This document shows, in pieces, positions 44,251 through 53,881 of a stretch of DNA of 64,000 nucleotides; position 1 is the first letter of the stretch; the number at the start of each line of letters is the position of its first letter. Below the pieces are notes generated by a model. The model made no database searches, was not told the DNA's origin, and saw only the letters and a program-made list of their open reading frames with translations. The position numbers and the translations under genes were made by a program. Source of the stretch: Cupriavidus sp. 2SB (lineage in GTDB: Bacteria; Pseudomonadota; Gammaproteobacteria; Burkholderiales; Burkholderiaceae); assembly GCF_005503625.1 (NCBI RefSeq), contig NZ_SCMX01000004.1, positions 92,510 to 156,509 on the forward strand, written 5' to 3'.

Positions 44251-45969
44251 TCAATGGGCGCCGGCCGCCGCTTCCGCGGGCACGAAACGTCCCAGCACAT
44301 GGCTGGTCATGCCTTTGGCGAGTTCTTCCTCGCCATAGAACACCGCGCCGAGATTCTCCTTGCGCAGCAGCTCCGATTCATCCTCGCTGTGCGTGCGCAG
44401 CACGATCTCGATACCAGGGTTCAGCGTGCGCGCCGTCTCCACCATCGCCCGCACATAGAGCGGCTCGGGCACGGCCACCACCAGCATGGCGGCATTGGCG
44501 ATGTGAGCCTGGATCAGCACGGCAGGGTCCGCCGCATTGCCCGATACTGCCGCAAACCCGGCCTTGCGCAGGCCCTCCACGCGTTCGCGGTTCTCATCGG
44601 CGATCACGAACGGAATGCCCCGCTCCTGCATGGCCTTGGCGATGCGCTTGCCTACGCGGCCATAGCCCACCAGCACAACCTGACCTTCCAGGAACCGGCG
44701 CTCGGTTGTCATCGGCAGTTCAGCGTACGGGTCTTCGCGCTGCTCGAGGTCGCGCGCCAGGGCCGAGCGCGAGAGAATCCAGTTCCGTACCGGCTCGATC
44801 GCCGCGAACAGCAGCGGATTCAGTGCAATCGAAATCAGCGCACCGGCCAGGATCAGGCTCATGGCGTCTGGCGGCATCAGCTTGAGCGCCACGCCGAGGC
44901 CGGCCAGGATGAAGGAGAACTCGCCGATTTGCGCCAGGCTGGCCGATACGGTCAGCGCCGTATTCAGCGGATAGCGGAAGGCCAGCACCAGACCGAACGC
45001 GGCCAGCGACTTGCCCACGATGATCACGGCCACCACGGCCAGCACATGCAGCGGCTGCTCCAGCAGGATCGCCGGCTTGAACAGCATGCCGACCGATACG
45101 AAGAACAGCACCGAGAATGCGTCACGCAGCGGCAGAGATTCCTCGGCGGCCCGATGGCTGAACTCCGATTCGCGCATCACCATGCCCGCGAAGAATGCAC
45201 CTAGCGCAAACGACACGCTGAAAATCTGCGCCGCGCCGAAGGCAATGCCGATGGCGGCCGCCACAACCGACAGCGTGAACAGCTCGCGCGAGCCCGTCTT
45301 GGCGATCTGCCACAGCAGCCACGGCAATACGCGTCGGCCAGCAATCAGCATCAGCGCGATAAAGGCCACCACCTGCAGCAGCGTGAGCACGATCGTCATG
45401 CCGATCCCGTGCGTGCTCTGCGCATGCCCTTCCGTCGATCCGCCCAGCAACCCCGCCAGCGGCGGCAGCAACACCAGCACCAGCACCGTGGCCAGATCCT
45501 CCACCACGAGCCAGCCCACCGCAATGCGCCCGTTCATCGTTTCGAGCACACCGCGGGTTTCCAACGCCTTGAGCAGCACCACGGTACTGGCGCACGATAG
45601 CGACAGGCCGAAGATCAGCCCGGTGCCCCAACTCCAGCCCCACGCCCAGGCAATCAGCATGCCCAGCGCGGTGGCGATGCCCATTTGCACCACGGCACCC
45701 GGAATCGCAATACGCTTCACGGCCAGCAGGTCACGCAACGAGAAATGCAGGCCCACGCCGAACATCAGCAGCATCACGCCGATTTCGGAAAGTTGGGAAG
45801 CGAGGTCGACATCGGCGACAAAACCGGGCGTGCCGGGGCCGATGATGATGCCGGACACAAGATAGCCGACCAGGGCCGGAATCTTCATGCGCTCGGCGAG
45901 AAATCCCAGGACGAGTGCAATACCGAAGCCGGCAGCGAGGGTGGTGATGAGGCTTAGGTTGTGATCCAT
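44251..45969 (-). CDS. CPA2 cation/proton antiporter with TrkA-N domain (YbaL/KefB-like)
   Basis: A 572-residue inner-membrane exchanger. About 12 helices lie at 5-395 (LAAGFGIALVLGFLAERM; GYLVSGIIIGPGTPGFV is the CPA2 signature region). A cytoplasmic RCK/TrkA-N domain lies at about 420-540, with nucleotide motif VVLVGYGRVGKRIAKAM and acidic IADENRERVE. It exports K+ or Na+ in exchange for protons, with gating by bound nucleotide. The closest named relative by domain layout is YbaL. It is monocistronic. Confidence 0.92.
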   Translation of the reverse strand: MDHNLSLITTLAAGFGIALVLGFLAERMKIPALVGYLVSGIIIGPGTPGFVADVDLASQLSEIGVMLLMFGVGLHFSLRDLLAVKRIAIPGAVVQMGIATALGMLIAWAWGWSWGTGLIFGLSLSCASTVVLLKALETRGVLETMNGRIAVGWLVVEDLATVLVLVLLPPLAGLLGGSTEGHAQSTHGIGMTIVLTLLQVVAFIALMLIAGRRVLPWLLWQIAKTGSRELFTLSVVAAAIGIAFGAAQIFSVSFALGAFFAGMVMRESEFSHRAAEESLPLRDAFSVLFFVSVGMLFKPAILLEQPLHVLAVVAVIIVGKSLAAFGLVLAFRYPLNTALTVSASLAQIGEFSFILAGLGVALKLMPPDAMSLILAGALISIALNPLLFAAIEPVRNWILSRSALARDLEQREDPYAELPMTTERRFLEGQVVLVGYGRVGKRIAKAMQERGIPFVIADENRERVEGLRKAGFAAVSGNAADPAVLIQAHIANAAMLVVAVPEPLYVRAMVETARTLNPGIEIVLRTHSEDESELLRKENLGAVFYGEEELAKGMTSHVLGRFVPAEAAAGAH

Positions 45970-46096
45970 GTGTCAGCGGGGGCAGGTAAGGCGAGAGGCG
46001 GCGAGATAACAATGCATCGCCAAATTGTAACTGCCACACGCGTGACGCTCGGCGCGATCACGTAAAAAAACTGTTGGGCCGAACGATTGGACCTAA

Positions 46097-46981
46097 CTAT
46101 CGGCCGGTATTGTTGTTATCGATGATGGGCCGCAGCAAGGTGAAATCGTTGGGATAGAAAGGGGGCACGGCCAGGGGGTCCTTCTGGCGGGCGATCTCCA
46201 CGAACTTGCGGTCCGCCTCGATGGCCAGCATGACGTCGAAGCGCTTGACACCGGCCGCCTTGGCGCGCTGCAGCTCCCGCTCGCTCTTGGCGCGATAGGC
46301 AATCGTCCGCATAAGCAGGTCGTAGAGCAGGCGGGGCCGTCGCTCCAGCGCGGCATCGGCCTCCTCGCGTCTTTTCGCCAGCACCGCTTGCCAGAGCGCA
46401 GAGTCCGCCAGCGCCGGCGTCAGTTCCACGATAGCAACAAGCTGTTCCTTCTTTGCCGTCGGCAGGTACTGCACGCCCTCGGCATCCAGGAAGGCCCGGA
46501 TATCCGCCGTGCGCTGCCCGAGCAGTTCCTCGGCACGGGTCTTGGGCTTGCGTGGTTTGTCGATATCCGTCCAGGTGGAGGGAAACTGGCCCATCTGGGC
46601 AAAGATGCGCGCCCAGTCGTCGTACTCGATCCAGGTCCACGCGCGGCCCTTGAAATAGCGCGCATAGACCTGCTCGAAGTAGCCGGCAAGGTTCAGGCCG
46701 TCGGAACCGCTACTCTTCACGAACGCCAGGATTTCCTGCGACTCGGCCTCGGAGATGCCCTCCACCGTGGCCATGACCCGCGCAAAGACGCGGTCATAAG
46801 AGCCTGCCGTGTCCTGGAAATCCCGGGAACGGCTCTCCGTCCCAGCAGCCGGCACGATTGCCGGTCTGGGCTTGGACACGGGTGCAGGCTTGGATCGCTT
46901 CCTGCGGAAAAAACGAAATACTTCCACGAACGCCTCTCTCAATCGCCCGGAGGCAATGCTCCAGCGCCAGGACGCGCACAT
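46097..46981 (-). CDS. Uncharacterised protein with SAP/HeH-like segment
   Basis: A 294-residue soluble, charged protein that I do not recognise. The start is uncertain: GTG at 46981 has no good ribosome site, and a TTG at 46942 (REAFVEVFRFFRRK) is an alternative. A basic Pro/Lys stretch lies at about 30-50. Residues about 155-185 (RAFLDAEGVQYLPTAKKEQL) look like the helix-extended-loop-helix fold of SAP, HeH or Rho-N domains, which bind DNA or RNA. It follows a Bug gene by 48 nt on the same strand and may be the tail of that operon. No function is proposed. Confidence 0.6.
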   Translation of the reverse strand: MCASWRWSIASGRLREAFVEVFRFFRRKRSKPAPVSKPRPAIVPAAGTESRSRDFQDTAGSYDRVFARVMATVEGISEAESQEILAFVKSSGSDGLNLAGYFEQVYARYFKGRAWTWIEYDDWARIFAQMGQFPSTWTDIDKPRKPKTRAEELLGQRTADIRAFLDAEGVQYLPTAKKEQLVAIVELTPALADSALWQAVLAKRREEADAALERRPRLLYDLLMRTIAYRAKSERELQRAKAAGVKRFDVMLAIEADRKFVEIARQKDPLAVPPFYPNDFTLLRPIIDNNNTGR

Positions 46982-47029
46982 TCTCGCACACTGGCGCGGC
47001 GATCGAGGATGGATCAGCGGAGCCGCGCC

Positions 47030-48031
47030 TTAATCCAGCGTGATCCCCTCCTTCTGGATCACGGCGCCCCAACTGGCTTCCTCCTGCTCCACGCGTTTTG
47101 CAAAGCGGGCGGGATCGATCATCACCACTTCGCCCTGCTGGCTCAAGGCCGCGCGGGCCTTTTCATCCTCCAGAATGCCCTGCATTGAGGAGTAAAGCTT
47201 CTGCACGATCTGCGGCGGCGTGCCGGCCGGGGCCAGCAGGCCGATCCAGAACGTGGCGTCGAAGGGCTTGTAGCCCGCTTCCTCCACGGTGGGCACGTCC
47301 GGAAGCTGCGCCATACGTTTCACGCCGCTGACCGCAATGGGCTTCAGCTTGCCGGCCTTGATCTGCGGCAGCGCGCTCCAGGTATCGAAGGCGGTGTCCA
47401 GTTCGCCACTGATCACCGCCATCTGTGCCTGCGCCGCCGATTTGTATGGAATGTGCGTGGTCTGGATCTTCGCGCGGTTGTTGAGCATGGCAAAGCTCAG
47501 ATGCGCGATGTTGCCGGGCCCCGCCGAGCCGTAGCTGATCTTGCCGGGCTGCTGCGCCGCGTATCGCGCCAGGTCCTGCACCGTGTTCACCCCATGCTTC
47601 TGCGCCCAGTCCGGGTTGGTGACCAGGATGAACGGCGCTTCGAGGATCAGCGTGACCGGTGCAAAGTCCTTTGGCTTGTAGCCGCCCTTCTTGTACACCT
47701 GCGGATTGATCGTGACGCTGCTCGAATTGGTCACCATCACCGTGTACCCGTCCGGCGCCGAACGGGCCACCTCGGTGGCGCCGATCAGTCCGTTGGCGCC
47801 CGCCTTGTTCTCCACCACCACGGGCTGGCCAAGCGATTTCGTCAGCCGCTCCGACACCACGCGCGCCACGGTGTCCGTGAACGACCCCGCAGGAAACGGC
47901 ACAATCAGCCGGATCGGCTTGCCGGGCCAGGCGGCTTGCTGCGCCATGACTGCCCCCGGCATCATCCCGCCGAGCACCAGTGCCGATGCCATCGCCATGC
48001 CCCACTTCCGTGCCAGTGCTTTCTCGCTCAT
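47030..48031 (-). CDS. Bug-family receptor of acyl-CoA carboxylase operon
   Basis: A 333-residue TctC-like protein. The signal peptide is cleaved near MAQQA-AW. Motifs are WPGKPIRLIVPFPAGSFTDTVAR, VVENKAGANG, GYTVMVTNSSS and IPYKSAAQAQM. It lies 36 nt after the CoA-transferase stop, so it is the fourth gene of the operon beginning at 55432. It is expected to bind the organic acid that the CoA-transferase activates. No membrane carrier subunits are nearby. Confidence 0.92.
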   Translation of the reverse strand: MSEKALARKWGMAMASALVLGGMMPGAVMAQQAAWPGKPIRLIVPFPAGSFTDTVARVVSERLTKSLGQPVVVENKAGANGLIGATEVARSAPDGYTVMVTNSSSVTINPQVYKKGGYKPKDFAPVTLILEAPFILVTNPDWAQKHGVNTVQDLARYAAQQPGKISYGSAGPGNIAHLSFAMLNNRAKIQTTHIPYKSAAQAQMAVISGELDTAFDTWSALPQIKAGKLKPIAVSGVKRMAQLPDVPTVEEAGYKPFDATFWIGLLAPAGTPPQIVQKLYSSMQGILEDEKARAALSQQGEVVMIDPARFAKRVEQEEASWGAVIQKEGITLD

Positions 48032-48067
48032 CTTTTGTCTCCTTCGTTGTTATGTGCAATACGGATA

Positions 48068-50524
48068 TCAAGCGTTACGGGCGCCCTTGGGCCGCGCGGC
48101 CGTGCCTGTGATGCCCTTTGCGTCGAGTGCCGCCAATTGGTCCGGATTCAGGCCAAGCACGCGTGCCAGCACCTCGACGGAGTGTTCGCCCAGCGTCGGC
48201 GCCGGATTCCGCACGGGCATGGCCTCGGTCGTCTCGCGAAACCATGCGGTGCTGGCCGCATAGGGGCCGCCGTATTGGCGTTCAAGCCCGCACCAGAAGC
48301 CCCGCGCCACCAGATGCGGGTCCTGCAGCACCTGCCACATGGGCCGCACTACGCCAGCGGGCACGCCGGCACCTTGCAGGCGCTGCATGGCTGCATCGGC
48401 GCCGAGCGTGCCGCACCATGCACCGATGGCTTCATCGATCCGGCGTGCCGCTTCCCGTCTTTGCGATGCGCTCGCCAGCCGAGCATCCGCCGCCAGATCG
48501 GCGCGACCGATGACCTCGCACAGCGCGGGCCATTGCGCATCGGTGACACTCAGGACCACCCATGCATCGTCGCCAGCCGTCCGGAAGCAACCGTGCGGCA
48601 CGTTCACCGGATGCCGATTGCCCTGTCTCGGCGCGACGCCCCCGGTGACCGACTGCTCGACGATAAACGGTGCTGCCATCGACAGCATCGCTTCTACCTG
48701 CGACAGATTGACGTGCCGCCCCTTGCCCGTGGTCTGCTGCGCGAACAGCGCCAGCAGGATGGCTGCGCCGGCATTGAGGCCGCCGACCGGGTCGCCATAA
48801 GCGTAGGACGTCATCGCGGGCGGGCCATCCGGATGCCCCGTATAGAGCGGCAACCCGCTGGCCTGCTCCAGTGTGCCGCCGTAGGCGCGCGTATTGCTCC
48901 ACGCGTTGCCCAGGCCGAACGCGGGCATCGATACCATCACCAGTCTCTCGTTGCGCGCACGCAGCGCGGCGTAGTCGAGGCCCAGTTTCGGCAGCACTTC
49001 GGCGGAGTAGTTTTCGATGACCGCATCGGCCTGCGCCACGAGGTCGAGCAGCAGCGCCTTGCCTTCGGGACGCGTCAGATCCAGCGTGATGCCCCGCTTG
49101 TTGCGGTTCATCAGGTTGAAGTTGCCGTTCTTCTCGTAAAGCCGGTCGCGATAGAACGCCTCGGTGAAATGCGCGCCGCGCCACCAGTCCGGATAGCCCG
49201 TGCTCTCCACCTTGATGACCTCGGCACCGAAATCGGCCAGCGTGCGCGATGCCAGCGGCCCCGCCCATCCCATCGTCAGGTCGATCACGCGAATACCTTC
49301 GAGCGGGAGCTTTCCGGCCGCCGTGCGTTGCAGTGCAGCAAATGGGGTGTGATCCAGACCCGTGGCGCGATACAGCGCGTCGTGAGCGCCCAGCTTCGGC
49401 ACCTTGCCACCCGGCAGCGGACCGGCCGTGTCGAGCCGCAGCGGCACTACCGGACCTTCAAACGCCACGCCGCCAGTCTCCACCGGCACAAAGGCGCCCC
49501 GTTCCCTGTGAACTTGCTGCTGCAGCAGTTCCGCCATGGTCGGCACGAGTACGGCCGGATGCTTCATCTCCCCAAGCATCTCGAACCACTCGCGGGCCGT
49601 GCGATGCAACATCGCAGGCCGTAGCAGCGCATCGATCTCGTCGGCGCGCGCCATGCGCTCCGGCCCGTTGCTGTAGCGTTCGTCGCCGGCCAGATCCGGA
49701 CGACCGATGGCTTCGCACAGCGCCTGCCATTGCGGCAACGTATGCGTGAAGATGCCGATCCACCCTTCGGCAGTCTCGTAGATGCCGGCCGGATGCGTGC
49801 CGCAGAAACGGTTCACGCCAAGACGCCGCAGCGGGTGGCGATTGTCCTGCACCATGCCCGCTTCCATCTCCACAACGCTGAAGATCGATTCGTGCGCGCT
49901 CAACACGTAGCGGCGGCTGCCATCGGCCCGCCCGATCAACGCCGCCACCGCAGCGGAGAAACTCGTGAGACCGAACACGATCGCACTCTGCATGTCGTGC
50001 GGCATATGCGGCGGCCCTTCCACCGGACCACTGCCATGCACCGCGCCCGCCAGCGCGCGGCAAATGGCTTCGCTGCCTTTGTACTCGCTGTAGGGTCCGG
50101 TTTCCCCGAACCACGTCAGGATGATGTCGATTGGCGTGTGCCGTGGTGGCGCCGCTTCGGCGTCCGACCAAACGGGCGCGGCCAGCACCTGCAAGCCCTC
50201 GCCCAGCGCACGACCATCGAGCACGACATCACAGGTCTGCGCGAGTTGCGCCAGCCACGCGCGATCCTTCGCATCGGCCGTGACACTCCGTTTGTTCGTG
50301 TTGAGCCACGCAAACAGCGCGCTCTGCGGCTGGGCACCGGGTATATCGATCAACGGCGGCATGCCGCGCCAGTCATCGCCGGCGGGGCTTTCCACCTTGA
50401 TGACCTCGGCGCCGAAGTCCGCGAACAGCTTGCCCGCATAGGCCAGCGCGGGACCGGTGCCCACTTCGAGCACGCGCAGGCCGCCAAGTGCGAGCGCATC
50501 CAGATCAGGAACCTGATGTGTCAT
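48068..50524 (-). CDS. Double-domain CaiB/BaiF family (type III) CoA-transferase
   Basis: An 818-residue protein built of two complete family III CoA-transferase domains (about 10-385 and 405-810). Each begins with the motif GADFGAEVIKVES-type: LFADFGAEVIKVESPAG and LADFGAEVIKVESTGYP. The second has the catalytic Asp in YGDPVGGLNAG, and the first has an Asp in PHDMQSAIVFGL at the same position. Most relatives are single-domain dimers, so this is an internal fusion of the dimer. It probably moves CoA from an acyl-CoA to a dicarboxylate or branched acid. The start is at ATG 50524, 14 nt after the carboxylase stop. Confidence 0.9.
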   Translation of the reverse strand: MTHQVPDLDALALGGLRVLEVGTGPALAYAGKLFADFGAEVIKVESPAGDDWRGMPPLIDIPGAQPQSALFAWLNTNKRSVTADAKDRAWLAQLAQTCDVVLDGRALGEGLQVLAAPVWSDAEAAPPRHTPIDIILTWFGETGPYSEYKGSEAICRALAGAVHGSGPVEGPPHMPHDMQSAIVFGLTSFSAAVAALIGRADGSRRYVLSAHESIFSVVEMEAGMVQDNRHPLRRLGVNRFCGTHPAGIYETAEGWIGIFTHTLPQWQALCEAIGRPDLAGDERYSNGPERMARADEIDALLRPAMLHRTAREWFEMLGEMKHPAVLVPTMAELLQQQVHRERGAFVPVETGGVAFEGPVVPLRLDTAGPLPGGKVPKLGAHDALYRATGLDHTPFAALQRTAAGKLPLEGIRVIDLTMGWAGPLASRTLADFGAEVIKVESTGYPDWWRGAHFTEAFYRDRLYEKNGNFNLMNRNKRGITLDLTRPEGKALLLDLVAQADAVIENYSAEVLPKLGLDYAALRARNERLVMVSMPAFGLGNAWSNTRAYGGTLEQASGLPLYTGHPDGPPAMTSYAYGDPVGGLNAGAAILLALFAQQTTGKGRHVNLSQVEAMLSMAAPFIVEQSVTGGVAPRQGNRHPVNVPHGCFRTAGDDAWVVLSVTDAQWPALCEVIGRADLAADARLASASQRREAARRIDEAIGAWCGTLGADAAMQRLQGAGVPAGVVRPMWQVLQDPHLVARGFWCGLERQYGGPYAASTAWFRETTEAMPVRNPAPTLGEHSVEVLARVLGLNPDQLAALDAKGITGTAARPKGARNA

Positions 50525-50538
50525 GGCATCGCCCCCGC

Positions 50539-53500
50539 TTACCAGGCGTCGACAAAACCGCGACGTTCCCGCTTGCCGCGCAATGCCGCCGATGCCATGC
50601 CCTGCGCAATCCACTTGCGGGTCTCGGCCGGATCGATCACGGCATCGATCTCCACGGCAGCCGCCGTGTTGACTGCGTGGCCGCGCTCATAAGACTGCGC
50701 CACCAATCGATCGAACAGCGCCTTGCGTTCCGGGCCGTCCGGTACCGCTTCCAGTTCCTTCTTGAAGCCGAGGCGCACCGCACCTTCCAATCCCATCGGC
50801 CCGAACTCGCCCGTCGGCCACGAGACCGTGAAGCTCGCCGAGCGAAATCCGCCACCCGCCATGGCCATCGCGCCCAGCCCGTAGCCCTTGCGCAACGTCA
50901 CTGCCAGCAGCGCCACGCGCAACTTGGCCGCCGTCAGGAACATGCGCGATACGTGGCGCACCTGGCCTTGTGCCTCGCAATCCGGGCCCACCATGAATCC
51001 CGGTGTATCGATCAGCGACACGATGGGCAGGCCATGGGCATCGCACAGTTGCATGAATCGCGCGGCCTTGTCTGCCGCATCGGCGTCGATGGCTCCGCCA
51101 AGGTGGTACGGATTGTTGGCGATGACACCAACGGGTTGCCCCTCCACACGCGCCAACGCGGTGTGGATGCCCGCGCCGAAACCACCGCGCAGCATCAGCA
51201 CGCTGCCCACGTCGGCAATGCCTTCGATGGCCTTGCGCGTGTCATACACGCGCAGCCGGTTCTCGGGCACCACGTGTCGCAATGCCATCGGGTCCGGCGC
51301 GCTCCAGTCCGCCACGCGTCCCTGGAACATCGACAGGTAGTGACGCGCCACGCGCACCGCCTCGGCTTCATTCTCGACAAGCACGTCGATCACGCCGTTT
51401 GCATACTGCACGGCAGCCGGCCCCACGTCCTCAGGACGATAAACACCGAGACCACCGCCCTCGATCATCGCGGGTCCTGCCATGCCGATGTTCGTGGACT
51501 TGTCGGCAATGATCACGTCGCAGCAGCCCACGAATGCGGCGTTACCTGCGAAGCAGCGGCCCGACACGATGCCCACCACCGGTACGTTGCCGCTCAACTC
51601 GGCAAACGCGGCGAACGAAGGTTGATACAGGCCCGATACCGAGGGAAAGTCCACGTCGCCGGGTCGTCCGCCACCACCTTCGCCGAACAGCACGAGCGGC
51701 AGTTCGTCGCGCAATGCCACCTCGACGATACGGTCGGTCTTGATATGGTTGCGCTTGCCTTGCGTGCCTGCCAGCACCGTGGCGTCATAGGCCATCACCG
51801 CACTGCGCGCGTTCTCGCGTCCCACGAGATCGCCGTTGATATTGCCGATGCCGGTGATCAGGCCATCGGCCGGCGTGTTCTCGACAAGGTCCTGATGGCT
51901 GCGGCGCGATGCCTGCGCAGCCAGCGCCAGTCCACCGTACTCGACAAACGTATCCGCATCGCAGAGATCGGCCACGTTCTCGCGCGCAGTGCGCTGCCCG
52001 CGTGCGCGGCGACGCGCCACGGCTTGCGGACGATTGGCATCGTCGAGCCATGCGTGTCGATCCAGCACGCGCTGCAAGTCCGCGCGGATGGCATTGCGAT
52101 CCACTTTGCCCGTGGCGTCCACGGCCACGCCGTCGCCTTCGGCCTCTTCCAGCACGATCAGGATCTGGTTCTCGGACGCCATGGCGCCCTTCTCCAGCCG
52201 AAGATCCACCACGCGGCCATGGCCCTCGGCAACGATCGCGTGTTCCATCTTCATCGCATCGAGCACCGCGACGGTCTGGCCCGGCTTGACCACATCGTTC
52301 CACTGCACCGTGATCTCGACCACGCGGCCCGTCAGTGGCGCGCGGACGGCGACCAGTCCTTCATCCACGGTCTCTTCGGGATGCGCGTGGTGCGTCGTCG
52401 CTTGTGCGCGATCCGGGGCATTGAACAGCGAATGCTGCGCGCGATCCGCATTGGCAATCGCTTCGGCGGCTGCGGTCAGTTCGGGCAGGATCGCCTCGAA
52501 ATGCCGCGTGTGGACATCCTGCGCGAGGAAGTCATCGCGCTGCACCAGCGCACGCAGCAACTCCAGGTTGGTCGGCACACCGGCAATACGGAACTCGGCA
52601 AGGCTGCGCTGCAGGCGCCGGACGGCCGCTTCGAACTTTGGCGTGGCGCTACGCACGATGAGCTTGGCCAGCAGCGTGTCGAAGTTCGGCGACGGCGCAT
52701 AGCCCGCATAACCGTGCGAATCGACACGCACATCCGGACCCGAAGGCGCGTCAAAGCGCTCCAGTCGTCCGTGCGCCGGACGCGCCAATCCCTGCGCATC
52801 GGTCGTCTCGGCGTTGATCCGCACCTGAATCGCAAAGCCGCGCGGTTGCGGCGGCGCAGCGGGATCGAGGCCCGCATCGGCCAGCGTGCCGCCTGCGGCG
52901 ATGGCAAGTTGCAGCGCCACGAGGTCCACGCCAGTCACCTGCTCGGTGATCGTATGCTCGACCTGCAAGCGCGGATTCGCTTCGATAAAGACAAAATCCT
53001 TCTGCTCGCCGCGCTCGGTCTCTTCCACCAGGAACTCGAACGTGCCCAGGCTGCGGTAGTTCACGCGACGGGCCAGACGCAACGCCGCCTTGATGATGGC
53101 GTCTCGCAACGCCGGCTTCAGTACCGGGCTCGGTGCGATTTCCACGAGTTTCTGGAAGCGCCGCTGCAATGTGCAGTCGCGCTCGCCCAGTGCGATGACC
53201 TGTTCACCATCACCCGCGATCTGCACTTCGATATGGCGTGCACGCACCACCAAGCGCTCTGCATAGAGCGCCTCCACACCGAACGCGGATGCAGCCTCGG
53301 AACGGCAGCGTGCATAGGCTTCCGCGAGATCCTCGCGCTTGCGCACCACGCGCATGCCACGGCCACCGCCGCCGCCCACGGCCTTGATCACCACACCCGC
53401 ACCGCCCTGGGCATCGAAGAATGTTTCGATCTCGTCCAGCGATGCCCCGCCATGCGTGGCCGGCATCACCGGCACATCGTTCTGCGCAGCCAGTTCCAGC

Positions 53501-53850
53501 GCACGTCCCTTGTCACCGAACAGCGCCAGGTGCTCGACATCAGGACCCACGAAGCGGATGCCCGCGGCTTTGCACGCCTGCGCAAAGTCCGCGCGCTCGC
53601 TCAGGAAGCCGTAACCGGGATGCACTGCGTCGCAACCCGTGGATGCCGCCGCAGCGATAACGGCTGCGATATCGATATAGGCCGCAGGCCCGGATGCGTT
53701 CAGCGCCACGGCCTCGTCGGCCAGCATGCGGTGCAGCGACGTGGCGTCATCCTGCGAGTAGATGGCCACGGTGGCGATATCGAGATCGCGCGCGGCGCGA
53801 ATCACGCGCAGGGCGATCTCCCCTCGATTGGCAATCAAGAGTTTTTTCAA
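50539..53850 (-). CDS. Fused acyl-CoA carboxylase: biotin carboxylase-BCCP-carboxyltransferase
   Basis: A 1103-residue biotin enzyme. The TTG start (KKLLIANRGEIALRVIRAAR) has GGAG 9 nt upstream. Biotin carboxylase is at about 1-450, with the ATP-grasp loop GGGGGRGMRVV and NPRLQVEHTITEQVTG. BCCP is at about 495-570, with biotin on Lys534 in DAMKMEH. Carboxyltransferase is at about 600-1100 (GRCFAGNAAFVGCCDVIIAD, GLEGAVRLGFKKE). It carboxylates an acyl-CoA using bicarbonate and ATP. Single-chain BC-BCCP-CT forms occur in some bacterial acetyl/propionyl-type carboxylases. A second, separate carboxyltransferase gene lies 31 nt upstream. The acyl-CoA is unknown. Confidence 0.92.
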   Translation of the reverse strand: MKKLLIANRGEIALRVIRAARDLDIATVAIYSQDDATSLHRMLADEAVALNASGPAAYIDIAAVIAAAASTGCDAVHPGYGFLSERADFAQACKAAGIRFVGPDVEHLALFGDKGRALELAAQNDVPVMPATHGGASLDEIETFFDAQGGAGVVIKAVGGGGGRGMRVVRKREDLAEAYARCRSEAASAFGVEALYAERLVVRARHIEVQIAGDGEQVIALGERDCTLQRRFQKLVEIAPSPVLKPALRDAIIKAALRLARRVNYRSLGTFEFLVEETERGEQKDFVFIEANPRLQVEHTITEQVTGVDLVALQLAIAAGGTLADAGLDPAAPPQPRGFAIQVRINAETTDAQGLARPAHGRLERFDAPSGPDVRVDSHGYAGYAPSPNFDTLLAKLIVRSATPKFEAAVRRLQRSLAEFRIAGVPTNLELLRALVQRDDFLAQDVHTRHFEAILPELTAAAEAIANADRAQHSLFNAPDRAQATTHHAHPEETVDEGLVAVRAPLTGRVVEITVQWNDVVKPGQTVAVLDAMKMEHAIVAEGHGRVVDLRLEKGAMASENQILIVLEEAEGDGVAVDATGKVDRNAIRADLQRVLDRHAWLDDANRPQAVARRRARGQRTARENVADLCDADTFVEYGGLALAAQASRRSHQDLVENTPADGLITGIGNINGDLVGRENARSAVMAYDATVLAGTQGKRNHIKTDRIVEVALRDELPLVLFGEGGGGRPGDVDFPSVSGLYQPSFAAFAELSGNVPVVGIVSGRCFAGNAAFVGCCDVIIADKSTNIGMAGPAMIEGGGLGVYRPEDVGPAAVQYANGVIDVLVENEAEAVRVARHYLSMFQGRVADWSAPDPMALRHVVPENRLRVYDTRKAIEGIADVGSVLMLRGGFGAGIHTALARVEGQPVGVIANNPYHLGGAIDADAADKAARFMQLCDAHGLPIVSLIDTPGFMVGPDCEAQGQVRHVSRMFLTAAKLRVALLAVTLRKGYGLGAMAMAGGGFRSASFTVSWPTGEFGPMGLEGAVRLGFKKELEAVPDGPERKALFDRLVAQSYERGHAVNTAAAVEIDAVIDPAETRKWIAQGMASAALRGKRERRGFVDAW

Positions 53851-53881
53851 TTCGGTTGTCTCCGTTTTTCTAATGTGTGTG

